Made by a program: the position numbers and the translations under genes. Below are positions 20,670 to 31,048 of a stretch of 64,000 bases of DNA, piece after piece. Under the pieces are notes generated by a model. That model saw only the letters and a list, made by a program, of their open reading frames with translations. It did no database searches and was not told the origin of the DNA. The stretch is from Austropuccinia psidii (Eukaryota; Basidiomycota; Pucciniomycetes; Pucciniales; Sphaerophragmiaceae). Within the stretch, counting starts at the first letter, position 1. The number at the start of each line of letters is the position of its first letter. The stretch is taken from contig JALGQZ010000002.1 of NCBI GenBank assembly GCA_023105745.1, positions 74,751,285 to 74,815,284 on the forward strand, written 5' to 3'.

Positions 20670-23600
20670 TCAAGCTTTTGAAGAATTCGGCCCAGGCTTG
20701 TCAGGATATAATGAATGAAAATCTTTGACAAGTTCAGGACAATTCTTGAGGTTTTTGGTTGGTTCCCAAGTGGATCTTTCTGGGTCTTGACTGAAACCTT
20801 TCCATTCCACCAGATACCATAATTTTCCTCTCTTGAGCTTTGAGTCCAGTATTTGAGAGACTTCCCATTCCTCTTCTTCTTCGATGGTGATTGGAGGAGG
20901 AGGCTCTTGATGCCTATTTGGGATTGTTGACGTCTTGACTGGTTCCAAAAGGGAAATATGGAAAACTGGGTGGATGGATTTCCATTGAGATGGAAACTTG
21001 AGGTGGTAGGCATGTGTGCTGACTTTCTTCAAGATTGGAAAAGGACCCAGCCATCTGTCAGACAGCTTTTTGGTGGGTCTGGTTGATTTGATGTTCTTGG
21101 AAGAGAGCCATACCATGTCACTGGGATTGAAAACAGGTGGACTTGCTCTACTTTTATCTGCATACCTCTTAAACCTGTTTATGGAAACTTCAAGTTCTCT
21201 CTTGACATCTTGCTGTACTGATTGGATTTTTGTTGATAACTTTCCAGCCGGAGTGTCTTGAGTGATGTGAACTGAGTCAAAATGAGGATCTCTTCCATAA
21301 ACAGTGAAAAACGGTGATTGTTTTGTTGAAGAGTGGTCAGAGTTATTGTAGGCAAATTCAGCCAGAGGGAGCCAGGTGTTCCGATCATCTTGATGATAAC
21401 TGACATACATCCGAAGGTACTGTTCTAGTATCTGATTAACCCTCTCTGTCTGTCCATCAGTTTCTGGATGATAAGCAGTTGACAAGTCTCTTGAAATCTT
21501 GAGCTGCTGACAAAGGTTGGTCCAAAAGGAAGAAACAAAAAGAGAACCTCAATCACTAACAATGCTTGAAGGAAGGCCATGCTTTGAGAAAATATTCTTG
21601 ATGAATAAATGGGCCAAATCTAATGAAGTGATTGAAGCTATTGTTGGAATAAAAACCGCCATTTTTGAGAATCTGTCAACTATGACTAAAATTGAATCAA
21701 AGGAATTGGACAGTGGCAATTGAGTGATGAAATCCATTGAAAGACAAATCCAAGGACCACTTGAAATTGGAAGAGGCTTTAGGAGTCCAAACTTCTTGTG
21801 ATGAATATTTTTGTTTCTTGAACACTGTTGACAGGATGAGACATAATCCTTGATAAATTGAGTCATGCCGGGCCAGTGGAAATCCCGCTTGACAAGTTTG
21901 AGAGTCTTCTCTTGGCCAGGGTGTCCAGCTAGAGGAGAGTCATGCCGCTTTTGAAGTATATTGAGTTGAATTGTGGGGTCCTTTGGGACCACCAGCCGAT
22001 CTTTGAAAAGGAGAAGTTTGGAAGAGGAATCAAGAGAATAATCTTGGACAGATTTACCTTTACCCAAATCTTCAAGGACACTTCTATATTGAGAATCTTG
22101 CCATACTGCCTTCTGAATTGAATCAATCAAATTTGAAAATGAATCCACCTTGACTGCAAAAAACTTTGAGGCTTGAATTTCATCTTGCTTGATTATCTTC
22201 TGATAGTTCATTGGATTCTTGCTGATGAAATCCTCCCCCCTCTCCGGGTAAACGTTGTCCCGACGTGACAAGGCATCTGGAAGGGTGGCCAAGCGGCCAG
22301 GGCGGTAAGTGATTGAGAAATGGAATTCAGATAAAAATTCAGCCCAGCGGGCTTGACGGCGAGTGAGAATCTTGGAAGACATGAAATATTGAAGAGATGA
22401 ATGATCGGTGAGAACTTCAAAAGGGGAAGAAATGGAAAGAAGGAAAGCTCTCCAGCGCTTGAGAGCCCAGACTATGCCAAGGAGTTCCTTGTCATGAATC
22501 TCATAATTGAGCTCAGCTGGGAGAAGCTTGCGGCTATCAAATGCAATGGGATGTTTTCCTGAGTCAGAGACCTGACTCAGTACAGCACCCAAGGCATAAT
22601 CTGATGCATCAGTCTCTACAATGGTGGGTAGAGAAGGATTGAAATGAGAAAGGATTGGAGCAGTGGTGAATGCCTCTTTGAGTTGATGAAACTGTCTAAG
22701 AGCTTCCTCATTGAGGGGAAAACGGGAATCTTTCTTGAGGAAACTTGTGAGTGAACTAATTTTCTTTGAATAATTCTTGATGAAACGGCGGTAAAAATTG
22801 GCAAAGCCAAGGAATGATTGAAGAGCCTTGAGGTTTCTTGGAGGTGGCCAATTGAGAATTTGCTGGACTTTTGCTTGGCCCATCTTGAGGCCTTCAGAAA
22901 AAACTACATAACCAAGATATTCCACACTTGAAACATGAAATAGGCATTTGGACGCCTTAGCAAAGAGGTTATTGGCTCTGAGTCTGGAAAGAACAGTGGA
23001 CACATGAGTGACATGTTCTTCCTCAGATTTGGAAAAGACCATAATGTCATCCAAATATACCACAACATAAACATCAAGAAGATCATAAAAAATATCATTG
23101 ACGAGATTTTGAAAAGAAGCAGGAGCATTGGTAAGCCCAAATGGCATAACCAAGTACTCATAACTACCATATTTGGTTCTAAAACAAGTCAAATGTTCAT
23201 CACCTTCCTTGATTCTGAGCAGGTTATATGCACCACGCAAATCAATCTGGGAGAAGATAGAAGAACCATTGAAAACAGTGAGGAGCTGATTCATAGGAGG
23301 AACAGGATACTTGTTCTTCCTAGTAACAGCATTGAGCTTGCGGTAATCAACACACAAACGGAGGCCACCGTCTTTCTTTTTGACAAAAAGAATAGGTGCT
23401 CCTGTAGAAGAGGAGCTTGGCCGGATGAAACCTTTCTCTACATTCTCTGAAATGTAGGCCCTGAGTGTATCTGACTCTTGGTTTGATAAAGAGTAGATCA
23501 CCCCAACTGGAGGTAGAGACCCCTCCAGCTCGATATGATGATCACAGGCGCGGTGAGGAGGAAGTTTCTCTGCTTTCACCTTGGAAAATACATCCAAGTA

Positions 23601-24391
23601 TTGGTGATAAACAGAAGGAACAACCTTCATCACGGTTTCTATTTCTTCTGGCTCTTCCTCTTCATCCCACAACTCCTCCAGGGAGTCATGATAAGATGAA
23701 GGAGGAAGGTCCATATTGCAAAAGAAGAGATGAAGTGAAGATACAGAATTATCTTCTCCAACATCTTGAATCTCTTTGAAGACTTCATCTCTAGATGATA
23801 GTAATGACTGATGGGAATTAAGGGAAGGAATATGGACAGAAGATGGAAATGATGGTGTTCTAGAATCACCAACCAGAGCTGCACATGATTTGGCAGAAGA
23901 AAAGTCATTACTGAAAGAAATTGAAGGATCATTATAGTCCTTATGATCAGAATTAAAGGTGATCAATCCTTGCCTCCAATCAATAAATGGATTAAAATGA
24001 TTGAGAAAGTCAAAGCCCAATATGAGGTCTTCTCCCTTGGGAGTATCAATGACTAAAAAGTCCCATTCAAAGCTTGGGAAGGAAGGGAGCTCAACCATAT
24101 ATTTAGTATGGTGAGTCACAAATAAAGAAGGAGACTCAGAGGAGTCAAGAATAATAAGGGGAATCTTCTCCGGGAGTTCTGACATGGTCAAAGAATACTT
24201 GTGAACAAACTGCTTTGCAATAAATGAGTTGGTAGCACCAGAATCAATGAGAATACTGTAAAACATATCAGAGAGAGAAGAAAAAACAAAAAATTTAAGA
24301 GAATTTTTGACACCAGTATTCAGAATGCACAATTGTGCTCTGGATGGAAAACTGTGAAGACCATTGAACACAACATGATCTTCACTCAGGC
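20670..24391 (-). pseudogene. G1 pol: protease, RT, RNase H, integrase, chromodomain; one nonsense codon
   Basis: The pol frame lies -1 to gag and is entered at the slippery site at 24398-24392. Order: aspartic protease 'ILIDSGATNSFI', RT with 'YVVVYLDDIMVFS', RNase H 'VETDASDYALGAV' and 'LTDHSSLQYF', and integrase zinc domain (H...H...C-X2-C, 'SSCQQCSRNK'). The DDE core has 'LSMDFITQ' and 'SIVSD', and a C-terminal chromodomain follows ('WEVSQILDSK...LVEWKGFSQD...STWEP'). TGA at 21551-21549 interrupts directly after the second catalytic Asp; G2 has CGA there. The frame continues to 20670 without other stops. The chromodomain is expected to steer integration to particular chromatin. Nearly identical to G2 pol. 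Confidence 0.93.
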
Positions 24392-24398
24392 TTTTCCC
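24354..24398 (-). promoter_or_regulatory. Programmed -1 ribosomal frameshift signal at the gag-pol junction
   Basis: The slippery heptamer G GGA AAA (24398-24392) is in the gag frame. A 6-base spacer (24391-24386) ends with the gag TGA. Then comes an 11-bp stem, GTGAAGATCAT (24385-24375) with ATGGTCTTCAC (24364-24354), closing a 10-base loop and containing one G-U pair. A -1 slip leads straight into the pol frame ('SLSEDHVVF'). Confidence 0.85.
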
Positions 24399-25723
24399 TG
24401 GCTGGGAAATTTTCCTGACGGTTGGGTAAGCTTGTTTTGAGGCCTTTTGAAACAGGACTCAAGACTATGCTTCCCACCACAATAGGTACAAAGACCCTCT
24501 TTGATTCTTCTTTCTTTTTCAGAGTTCATGAGCTTGAAATCTTTATTCAACAAAGAAGAATGGGGCTTGTCCCTCTTCTGAAAATTCTTCTTCTTCTTTT
24601 GACTTGAGCTTGAAGAATTTTGAGGAGGAGAAGAACTTGACTTTGAGGCTTCTGGCTTCTTCTCTTGATGATGACCCTTTTCATTTTGCCTCTCATGGTA
24701 CCTGGTATCAAGTTCCAGGGTAACGTCCATTAAGTCTTGAAGAGAGTCAATTCTTGAAGGATGGGAGGCCAATTGATCCAAAATCCTGGATGGAAATCCC
24801 TTCCTGAAATGATGGATGAGAGCTCTTTCACCCCAATCCCCGATTCTTGAGACTAAGCTCCTGAAATCAGCAATGTATAAGGATACATGCCCACCTTCTT
24901 TCATTCTTAAAGAATCCAACTCAGCTTCTGCTTTTCTGACTTCATTCGGGTCACCAAATAGAGTGAAGAGTTGAGATTTGAACAAAGGCCAAGAATTGAG
25001 AAGGTATTTTGAATCTTGATTAGTGAGATTGGAAAGATAAGGCTCAATCCATTTTGCAGCCCTGCCAATGAGAAATGAAGTGGCATAAAGGACCTTCTTT
25101 CTGTCTTGAGCGAAGTTTGCCGGATCATTATGAAATATCAATTGACAAGACTGAATGAAACTTCTAACTTTGAAGGGCTGAGTCCCATCAAAGCATTCCG
25201 GTGCCTTCATAGATGGAGTCTTGAAGGCTGGTGGTCTTGATGCTTCAGAAGATGAAGCTGCTTGAAGATTGGCCATAATCTGAGTCATTTGCTGCATGAT
25301 GGCCAATAGAGATGGTTCAGACTGATGAGAGACAGGCTGATTAGACTGGGCTAGAGTTGGCCCTCCAGTACCTTGGGATGCCTCCACCGGAGCAGGGACA
25401 CCTTCAGTACCATCAGACTCTTCCTCTTCCACAGAATTCTCCTCCTCCTCTTCACCATCTTCACCTGGACCTTTGAAAATAGTCCTTGAAGTTCCTGGAA
25501 ATCCGCCAACTACTCCTGAGAATGAACATGATCTTCTTGGCCCTCTTCCTTCCTTCCTGGATGGTGCTGCTCCTTCCATGCGGGTTCCTCTATCTAATTG
25601 GGCCCTCAGTTGAGGAACTGCTGGGGTGCCATCTAGAGGAGCTCTTGGAGTTGGAGTGAGAACAGCTTGAGCTCTGGCCTGAGATCTTGTCTGTCTTGCC
25701 GGAGGTGAGTGTTGAACAGGCAT
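24386..25723 (-). CDS. G1 Gag (capsid/nucleocapsid polyprotein)
   Basis: Open for about 445 codons from the ATG at 25723 ('MPVQHSPPARQTRSQ'). An in-frame ATG 24 codons upstream (25795) is possible but gives a hydrophobic, unlike-Gag start. The N-terminal third is Pro/Ser/Glu-rich with an acidic run ('EDGEEEEENSVEEEE'). The middle is the retrotransposon Gag capsid-like region ('AKWIEPYLS', 'LFGDPNEVRKAEAEL', 'FRKGFPSRIL'). A Ser/Lys-rich linker follows, and near the C-terminus a zinc knuckle, CTYCGGKHSLESC, spaced CX2CX3HX4C (one residue shorter than canonical). It packages element RNA. The stop overlaps the frameshift signal that leads to pol. No lesions seen. Confidence 0.9.
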   Translation of the reverse strand: MPVQHSPPARQTRSQARAQAVLTPTPRAPLDGTPAVPQLRAQLDRGTRMEGAAPSRKEGRGPRRSCSFSGVVGGFPGTSRTIFKGPGEDGEEEEENSVEEEESDGTEGVPAPVEASQGTGGPTLAQSNQPVSHQSEPSLLAIMQQMTQIMANLQAASSSEASRPPAFKTPSMKAPECFDGTQPFKVRSFIQSCQLIFHNDPANFAQDRKKVLYATSFLIGRAAKWIEPYLSNLTNQDSKYLLNSWPLFKSQLFTLFGDPNEVRKAEAELDSLRMKEGGHVSLYIADFRSLVSRIGDWGERALIHHFRKGFPSRILDQLASHPSRIDSLQDLMDVTLELDTRYHERQNEKGHHQEKKPEASKSSSSPPQNSSSSSQKKKKNFQKRDKPHSSLLNKDFKLMNSEKERRIKEGLCTYCGGKHSLESCFKRPQNKLTQPSGKFPSQGKA

Positions 25724-26435
25724 GATATCAGGAATGGAATGAAACAATGAATTAAAAATCAAAATTTTCTTGAATTGAAAAGAGTCAACAATCAAATCTT
25801 GAGGAAAAAATCAATGAATAAAAATGAAAATCTTCAAGTACGTCAATAAATCAAAATCAAATGAAGTCTTGAAGTCAAAATCAAATCAATCAAATCAATC
25901 AAAATAAAAAGTCTTGCAGAATCAATCAATCAAATGAAAATCTTGAAGAAAAATCAATTTATGTCAAAATTCTTGATGTGAAAAATCAGCAAAATCAATG
26001 AAATCTTCAGGTCAATCAATTTTCTTGAGGTCAAAATCAAATATGTCAAATCAATCAATCAATAAAAATCAAGTGAATTATTCTTTAAAAATCAAAATTC
26101 TTGAAGAAAAATCAATTATGAATCTTGATGTGAATAACGTGTCTGAATATCTTGATGAAAAATTTGAAAATCAAAGAAAATCAAGATGACGCCTGAATTA
26201 TGAATGAGAATGAAAATTTGATGATTTGAAAAGATTTAAAGAAGAATAACAAACATAAAAAATGGGTCAGCTTTCAATTTTCAAAATGAAGAATGAATGA
26301 AAGAAAATTGAGAGGTGACGATGAATCATTAAGTTCATAAGCGTAAAAGAATCATAATTTCGATGAAATGAGTGAATGAAATTATAAAGAAAGAATGAAC
26401 AGAATGAAAAAGAAATTATGAGTTAATTAATATAA
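25724..26435 (-). other. G1 5' leader with primer-binding region
   Basis: About 710 bp, very AT-rich, with a degenerate AATC/TCAA microsatellite (25800-26190). The end next to the 5' LTR (26421-26434) is the candidate self-priming site. No coding potential. Confidence 0.7.
26421..26434 (-). promoter_or_regulatory. Candidate self-priming primer-binding site (Tf1-like)
   Basis: On the sense strand, one base after the 5' LTR, stands TATATTAATTAACT. It is the perfect 14-nt reverse complement of AGTTAATTAATATA inside the LTR (26819-26806). No TGG-initial tRNA complement follows the LTR. A TATA-like CATATA lies about 36 bp before 26820, so the LTR word would sit at the start of the transcript. Confidence 0.7.
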
Positions 26436-27953
26436 TGTCACAGGGGCTCTTGCACAGAAATACAAGAGTGGCCTGGCACTCAGCAATCAGGGAACTCACT
26501 TGGAAGACTCCAAAAGGATAAAGAATAAAAGTAATAAGAATGAATTCCTCTAAAAGATATGCAGGTACAAGATGAGATGCAAAAGAGGAAAGGGAAGCCA
26601 AATGGCCAAAGAGCCAACCAATTAAGTCCTTAATCACTGTTTCAACCTGCCAAAAATGAATAATGGAATTAGTAAGGATATGACCACCAAATATCCATTG
26701 ACAGGCGAAGAAAGAGAAAGAGAAAGGTGCTAAATGACTGACTTAATAATATCAGTATTTGCTTAACTAAAATGAAAAGAAAATAGAGATAAAATAAAAT
26801 CAAAATATATTAATTAACTGGGGAAAACCCCCCAGGGTGGAAAGGGTAGCCGGTATATGTGAAAAGTTGGGAGCTTGAGTTCTTCAGGCTGAAAACTGAT
26901 CTGTATTGATCCTTGAGGCTGTATTGATTGTTTTGGGAATTGATACAGCTGGCTAATATTGAAATGGAATTGGGTTGAATGAATTTCCCATGATTGAAAA
27001 TGAAATACAGTTCTTGATGGATCCAGACTGTATTGAAATGAATATGGTTGCCAAGATGGATTGAGTGGAGCTTTGACACTTGACAACTTCTTTTTGGCAC
27101 TGCCTCTTGAATACACTTGAGAATGAATTGAGAGTATTCCCTTGGAAGGAATACTTAGAGTGAGAATAACCAATGACTGCTTGATGGCGTCATTGGTCTT
27201 TGACGCTGAAACACTTTCTCTTGAGCCTTGATGATTCCTCTGAATGATTGGGTGCCTTGATGACGTGATGAGATGTTGGAATGTTGAAATGCCCATTTGA
27301 TATTGCCACCATTGAATTGCTGTTGAAAAATGATGCACAATGATATATAACATCATTTATGGCATATTGGTTGATTGGCAAGAAGATTATGTCCAAAGGT
27401 CTTGAGATGGAAAGGCAGAGGGAAAAGGATGGATGTAATGGCTTCAGAGCTTGGAATGGTGTTTCTGGGCCTTTTGGGGTTTTTGGCCACTTTTGGGTTC
27501 TGAGCCAAAAACTGGCCCAAAAGGCGGGAAAGTGTCTTTTGGACACTTTGCGTCAAAGTGCGCAAAAATGCGCAAAATGCGCAAAAGTGCGCAAATGCGC
27601 AAAGTGCGCAAATGCGCAAAGTGCGCAAAAATGCGCAAAATGCGCAAAAGTGCGCAAATGCGCAAATGCGCATTATGAGCCCAAATGGCCAAAAACAGCC
27701 ATTTGGGCCATTTCTCCTGGTTTTGAGGGAAATGACCAGAAATACCCATTTGGGCATAAATTGCCGCTATGGGTGCTGGATTGAGGTGAAGGGCCATGAA
27801 GGCCCCAAAACACAAATGGCCATAAATGGTCCATGAGATGATGACGTGGCCATATTGGCCACTGGTGATGGATATGGCCAATTGGCCATAAAAGGACTGT
27901 GGCTTGATATGCCATATGGGGATCCAAGGAAGTGAATTGCCATGGTTGTGACA
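26436..27953 (-). repeat. G1 5' LTR
   Basis: 1,518 bp, near-identical to 18356-19859 except for the longer TGCGCAAA array (27551-27674, 124 bp) and scattered substitutions. Contains the predicted transcript start near 26820. Confidence 0.93.
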
Positions 27954-28654
27954 GTCAGATACAGCCTTACCATGGGATAATATCCCATAACCATGAATAT
28001 GAGGTGTCAAATAGACAAAGAAGCATGTTTTTACTTCAATACCTCATATGTCAGTCAATACTGGCGTCCCATACAGCTTCTGTATAGCATTCTACGCGTC
28101 ATACACGTCAGAATCAGGCTGTGAGGTCCCCAGATGAAAATGTTCACCCTGTATTGGTGAAAACTGCCCATATGTGGTTTCAAAACCACATCTGAGCCCA
28201 ATAAAGGCTATACAGGCTGTTTTCAAACCACAAGCCAGTACTAGAAAGTGAAAAAATCTTCACTTCCTCTACGTGGAAAGGTCTAGCACCCTTTCCACCC
28301 CATTTTAGGATAAAAAGGAGGCTTTTCACAGCCAGAATTGTCTCCTCATGCTTCTCTTGAATAACCTACATAGTAAACTGTCAAAAACAGTTTTACTGTT
28401 GGTTAATAATCAGGTATAATTATAAATCATAATTTTTGTAGTCTTTTATTATTGTAACCCAACAGATAAAGCTGCACCCAGGGCTTTCAACAGCACTTAC
28501 CACCACTATATCATATATAGTAAAGCCCTTTTAATCTTAAATTAAATCATCTTCAACCCTTATAAATCTTTTTTAAACCATTTTTACCATGTCACAAACA
28601 AGGTTAAAGTTGTACTTAGCCTATTTACACCTTTATCATAGTTTCATCCTGACA

Positions 28655-29252
28655 TATGTAATACACACGCACATTTTGACATTTCAATTGAATTCAATTG
28701 AAAATACTTTAGTTCCTCATAACTTCTAAAATATACACAACACCTCAATTTTAACACAAATTTTGGTGTTTAACACTAAATTTGATGTGAATTAAATTAA
28801 AGCTTTGAGGATTTTCAATTTTCATACAGAAAATAATAAAAACTTAATTTAACCTTCTTTAGAGTTGAGTTACAAAAATTTTTATCCAGAGGTGACCCCA
28901 CCTGATTTTTTATGAGGAATCCAATGGTGAAATAATTTTTATATGTTTGTTTTTTGGATAAAAAGTTATAATAATTCTTATTTAACTTTTTTCCAAATTT
29001 ATTTATTTTTTTACAATTTTGTTAAAAATTCATTTTTACTTAATTTTTTCAAGTATAAATGTAATTTTATAATTTCAAAATTTAATGTAATTTTATTTTT
29101 AAGTTGTAATTTAATTTTCAGTTGTGAATATAATTTTATATTTATATTTTGATTTTCATTTTAATAATATAAATAAACTTATTTTATTTATATTTATATG
29201 TTAATTTTGGATTTGTGGTCTTTTGGGTATATGAAATTACCTCTAAGGATCA
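28655..29252 (-). mobile_element. Fragment of a family-B/C type LTR, minus orientation
   Basis: The right end reads, on the minus strand, TGTGATCCTTAGAGG (29252), followed by ATACCCAAAAGACCAC. This is a decayed version of the start of the B and C LTRs. The block CACAACACCTCAATTTTAAC near 28740 matches 36940 in the B2 LTR. Truncated to about 600 bp; no TSD recognised. Confidence 0.6.
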
Positions 29253-30903
29253 CAATATTGGAATTAGTCAATACTCCTGATAATCCAGCTTATGCACCTT
29301 TGGAAGAACAACCACAAATTCCAATTTAGGGAATTAAAATAACCGATATTGGGACTGAACTCTTTGAAGAAGTCAGGGAACATCATAAGCAAGACAAGAA
29401 CTGCCATATCTTTACTTCCTTATTAGATAAAGAATGAAAAGATACATCTTTAGTCAATGCACTGGATGGAGCTTTCAAGAATTCCTATTCTGCAGGAAGA
29501 TTTCACTTGTTGGATGGGATTATTTACCACAGAACCAAAAATTCTTGTGTAATGACATTGTGTATCAGATTTCTTATCAATACCATTGTTCATGAAAGCC
29601 ATGATAGCATCTTATCTGGACACCTGTCAGAGGACAGAACACTTGAAGAAGTGAGGAACCGTGCATTGTGGCCATTTTGGAGAAAAGAAACCATTGAATA
29701 TTTTCATACCTGTGAGAGATGTCAAAAAGCAAACAGAGGTGCAGGAAACAAATTTGGACTTATGATCCATATTCAAGAACCAAAATCCCCTTGGTAAGTT
29801 GCTTGCATGGATTGGGTCACAGCACTTCCTCCAAGTGGTGACAGAAGTTATCATGCCTGTTTAGTCATTGTGGAAAGCGATAGTAAGACTCCCATATTCT
29901 TACCATGTCATAAAGATGACACAGCAATGGATACAGCTCTTCTTCTATGGAGTACAGTTTTTCTCATAGAGGACTATTCAAGAATATCATAAGTGACAGA
30001 GATCCCAAGTGCAAATCTGCACTTTGGAACAATCTTCATAGATTGTTTGGGACTAAGCTATCATTCTCTACAGCATATCACCCTCAAACAGATGGGCTAG
30101 CAGGAAGAATGATTCAAACCTTACAAGACCTGATCAGGAGATTTTGTGCTTATGGGTTATAATTCAAAGATTCAGATGGCTTTACTCATTACTCGTGCAC
30201 TCTTATACCTGCATTAGAACTAGCATATGAGACATCAGTCCATACTTCCACAGGTGAAACTCCTGCTATTTTAGAGAATGGGTGTAATCCAAGACTCCCA
30301 GCAGATACACTGAGGAAAGACTTGATTGAAATTCATTCTACAGCTTCCAGCTTCAAAGTAATTCTTTATAAAGTATAACATCATGCAAAACATAGTATGA
30401 ATGATGCTTTGGAATATGCTAAACAGAAGTGGGACAAGAGCCACAAAGTACCAGACTTCAAAGTAGGGGACTTAGTTCTAGTTTCAACCTTGGATTTTAA
30501 TGATATCAAAGGCCCAAAGAAACTTAAAGATTCTTATGTATGACCTTTTGCTATTGTTGCATTACATGGAACCAATGGAGTTCAAGTGGAATTAAGTGGT
30601 GAATTGGATAATAAACACCCCACCTTTCCAGTCATCCTGATAAAGCCTTATCAACCAACTGACAAATAATTTTTTCCTTTAAGGAACCCAACTCCTTTGA
30701 CTGTACCACCAGTGGAACAGGATCACGACAAAAATACAAAGAAAGTCACTAAGGAAAGGAGACTTAGGGGTAAAAATCACAGAGAATATCTAGTCAGATA
30801 TAGAAATCCAGTACATGAAGATGAATGGCTGGCAGAATCAGAAATACTTGACTCAGATAAACTCTTAAGAGGACTTAGACATGAAAGAAGGCCACAAGCC
30901 TGA
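29253..30903 (+). pseudogene. C pol, 3' part: RNase H end, integrase, C-terminal domain (Ty3/gypsy)
   Basis: Begins without the RT. It follows one sense frame with many lesions: stops near 29328 and 29436, at 29795-29797, 30160-30162, and near 30378, 30541 and 30667, plus a frame change near 29960. The integrase zinc region is clear ('HESHDSILSGHLSEDRT', 'CERCQKANR'). In the DDE core, 'CMDWVTALPP' and 'IISDRDPK' are kept, but the Glu position is Gly (codon 30103-30105, 'DGLAGRMIQ'). The tail 'YLVRYRNPVHEDEWL' ends at 30903. A purine tract, GGTGGGAGGGAA, and the 3' LTR follow. Inactive. Confidence 0.85.
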
Positions 30904-31048
30904 ATATGTCTATAAATTTGCTTTCAATTACTTGATCTGAGTAATGAAACGATGTTCGACAGTGGACATTAACCCCCTTTGGAGCCTTGTTTCTTCTTTA
31001 TACCTTTGATAAAATTGGAGTACAATTTGATCTTTTGGTGGGAGGGAA

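Larger units (their letters stand above)
18356..27953 (-). mobile_element. G1: complete chromodomain Ty3/gypsy retrotransposon, TSD GTCAG
   Basis: The 9,598-bp element reads on the minus strand: 5' LTR 27953-26436, leader, gag 25723-24386, pol to 20670, 3' noncoding region, purine tract AAGGTGGGGGGTAC (19873-19860), 3' LTR 19859-18356. Target duplication GTCAG lies at 18351-18355 and 27954-27958, inside the A1 LTR. Termini are TGTCACA...TTGTGACA. The two LTRs differ at roughly a dozen positions by eye plus a 14-bp length change in an internal array. Both observations suggest recent insertion. A nonsense change in the integrase makes this copy defective. Confidence 0.95.
15230..28654 (+). mobile_element. 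A1 3' LTR (family A), split in three by later insertions
   Basis: The LTR begins TGTCAGCCTGTGACTC at 15230 and ends ATCCTGACA at 28654. Its three pieces are 15230-15574, 17771-18355 and 27959-28654, separated by solo LTR B1 and element G1. Removing the insertions and their duplications leaves about 1,626 bp. This is about 190 bp longer than the solo LTR at 7283, explained by an internal tandem duplication at 17980-18357. Confidence 0.88.

Noticed and set aside
22904..23779. Open frames on the plus strand opposite G1 pol (and the same at 62843-63718 opposite G2)
   Set aside because: Antisense shadows of the pol reading frame.
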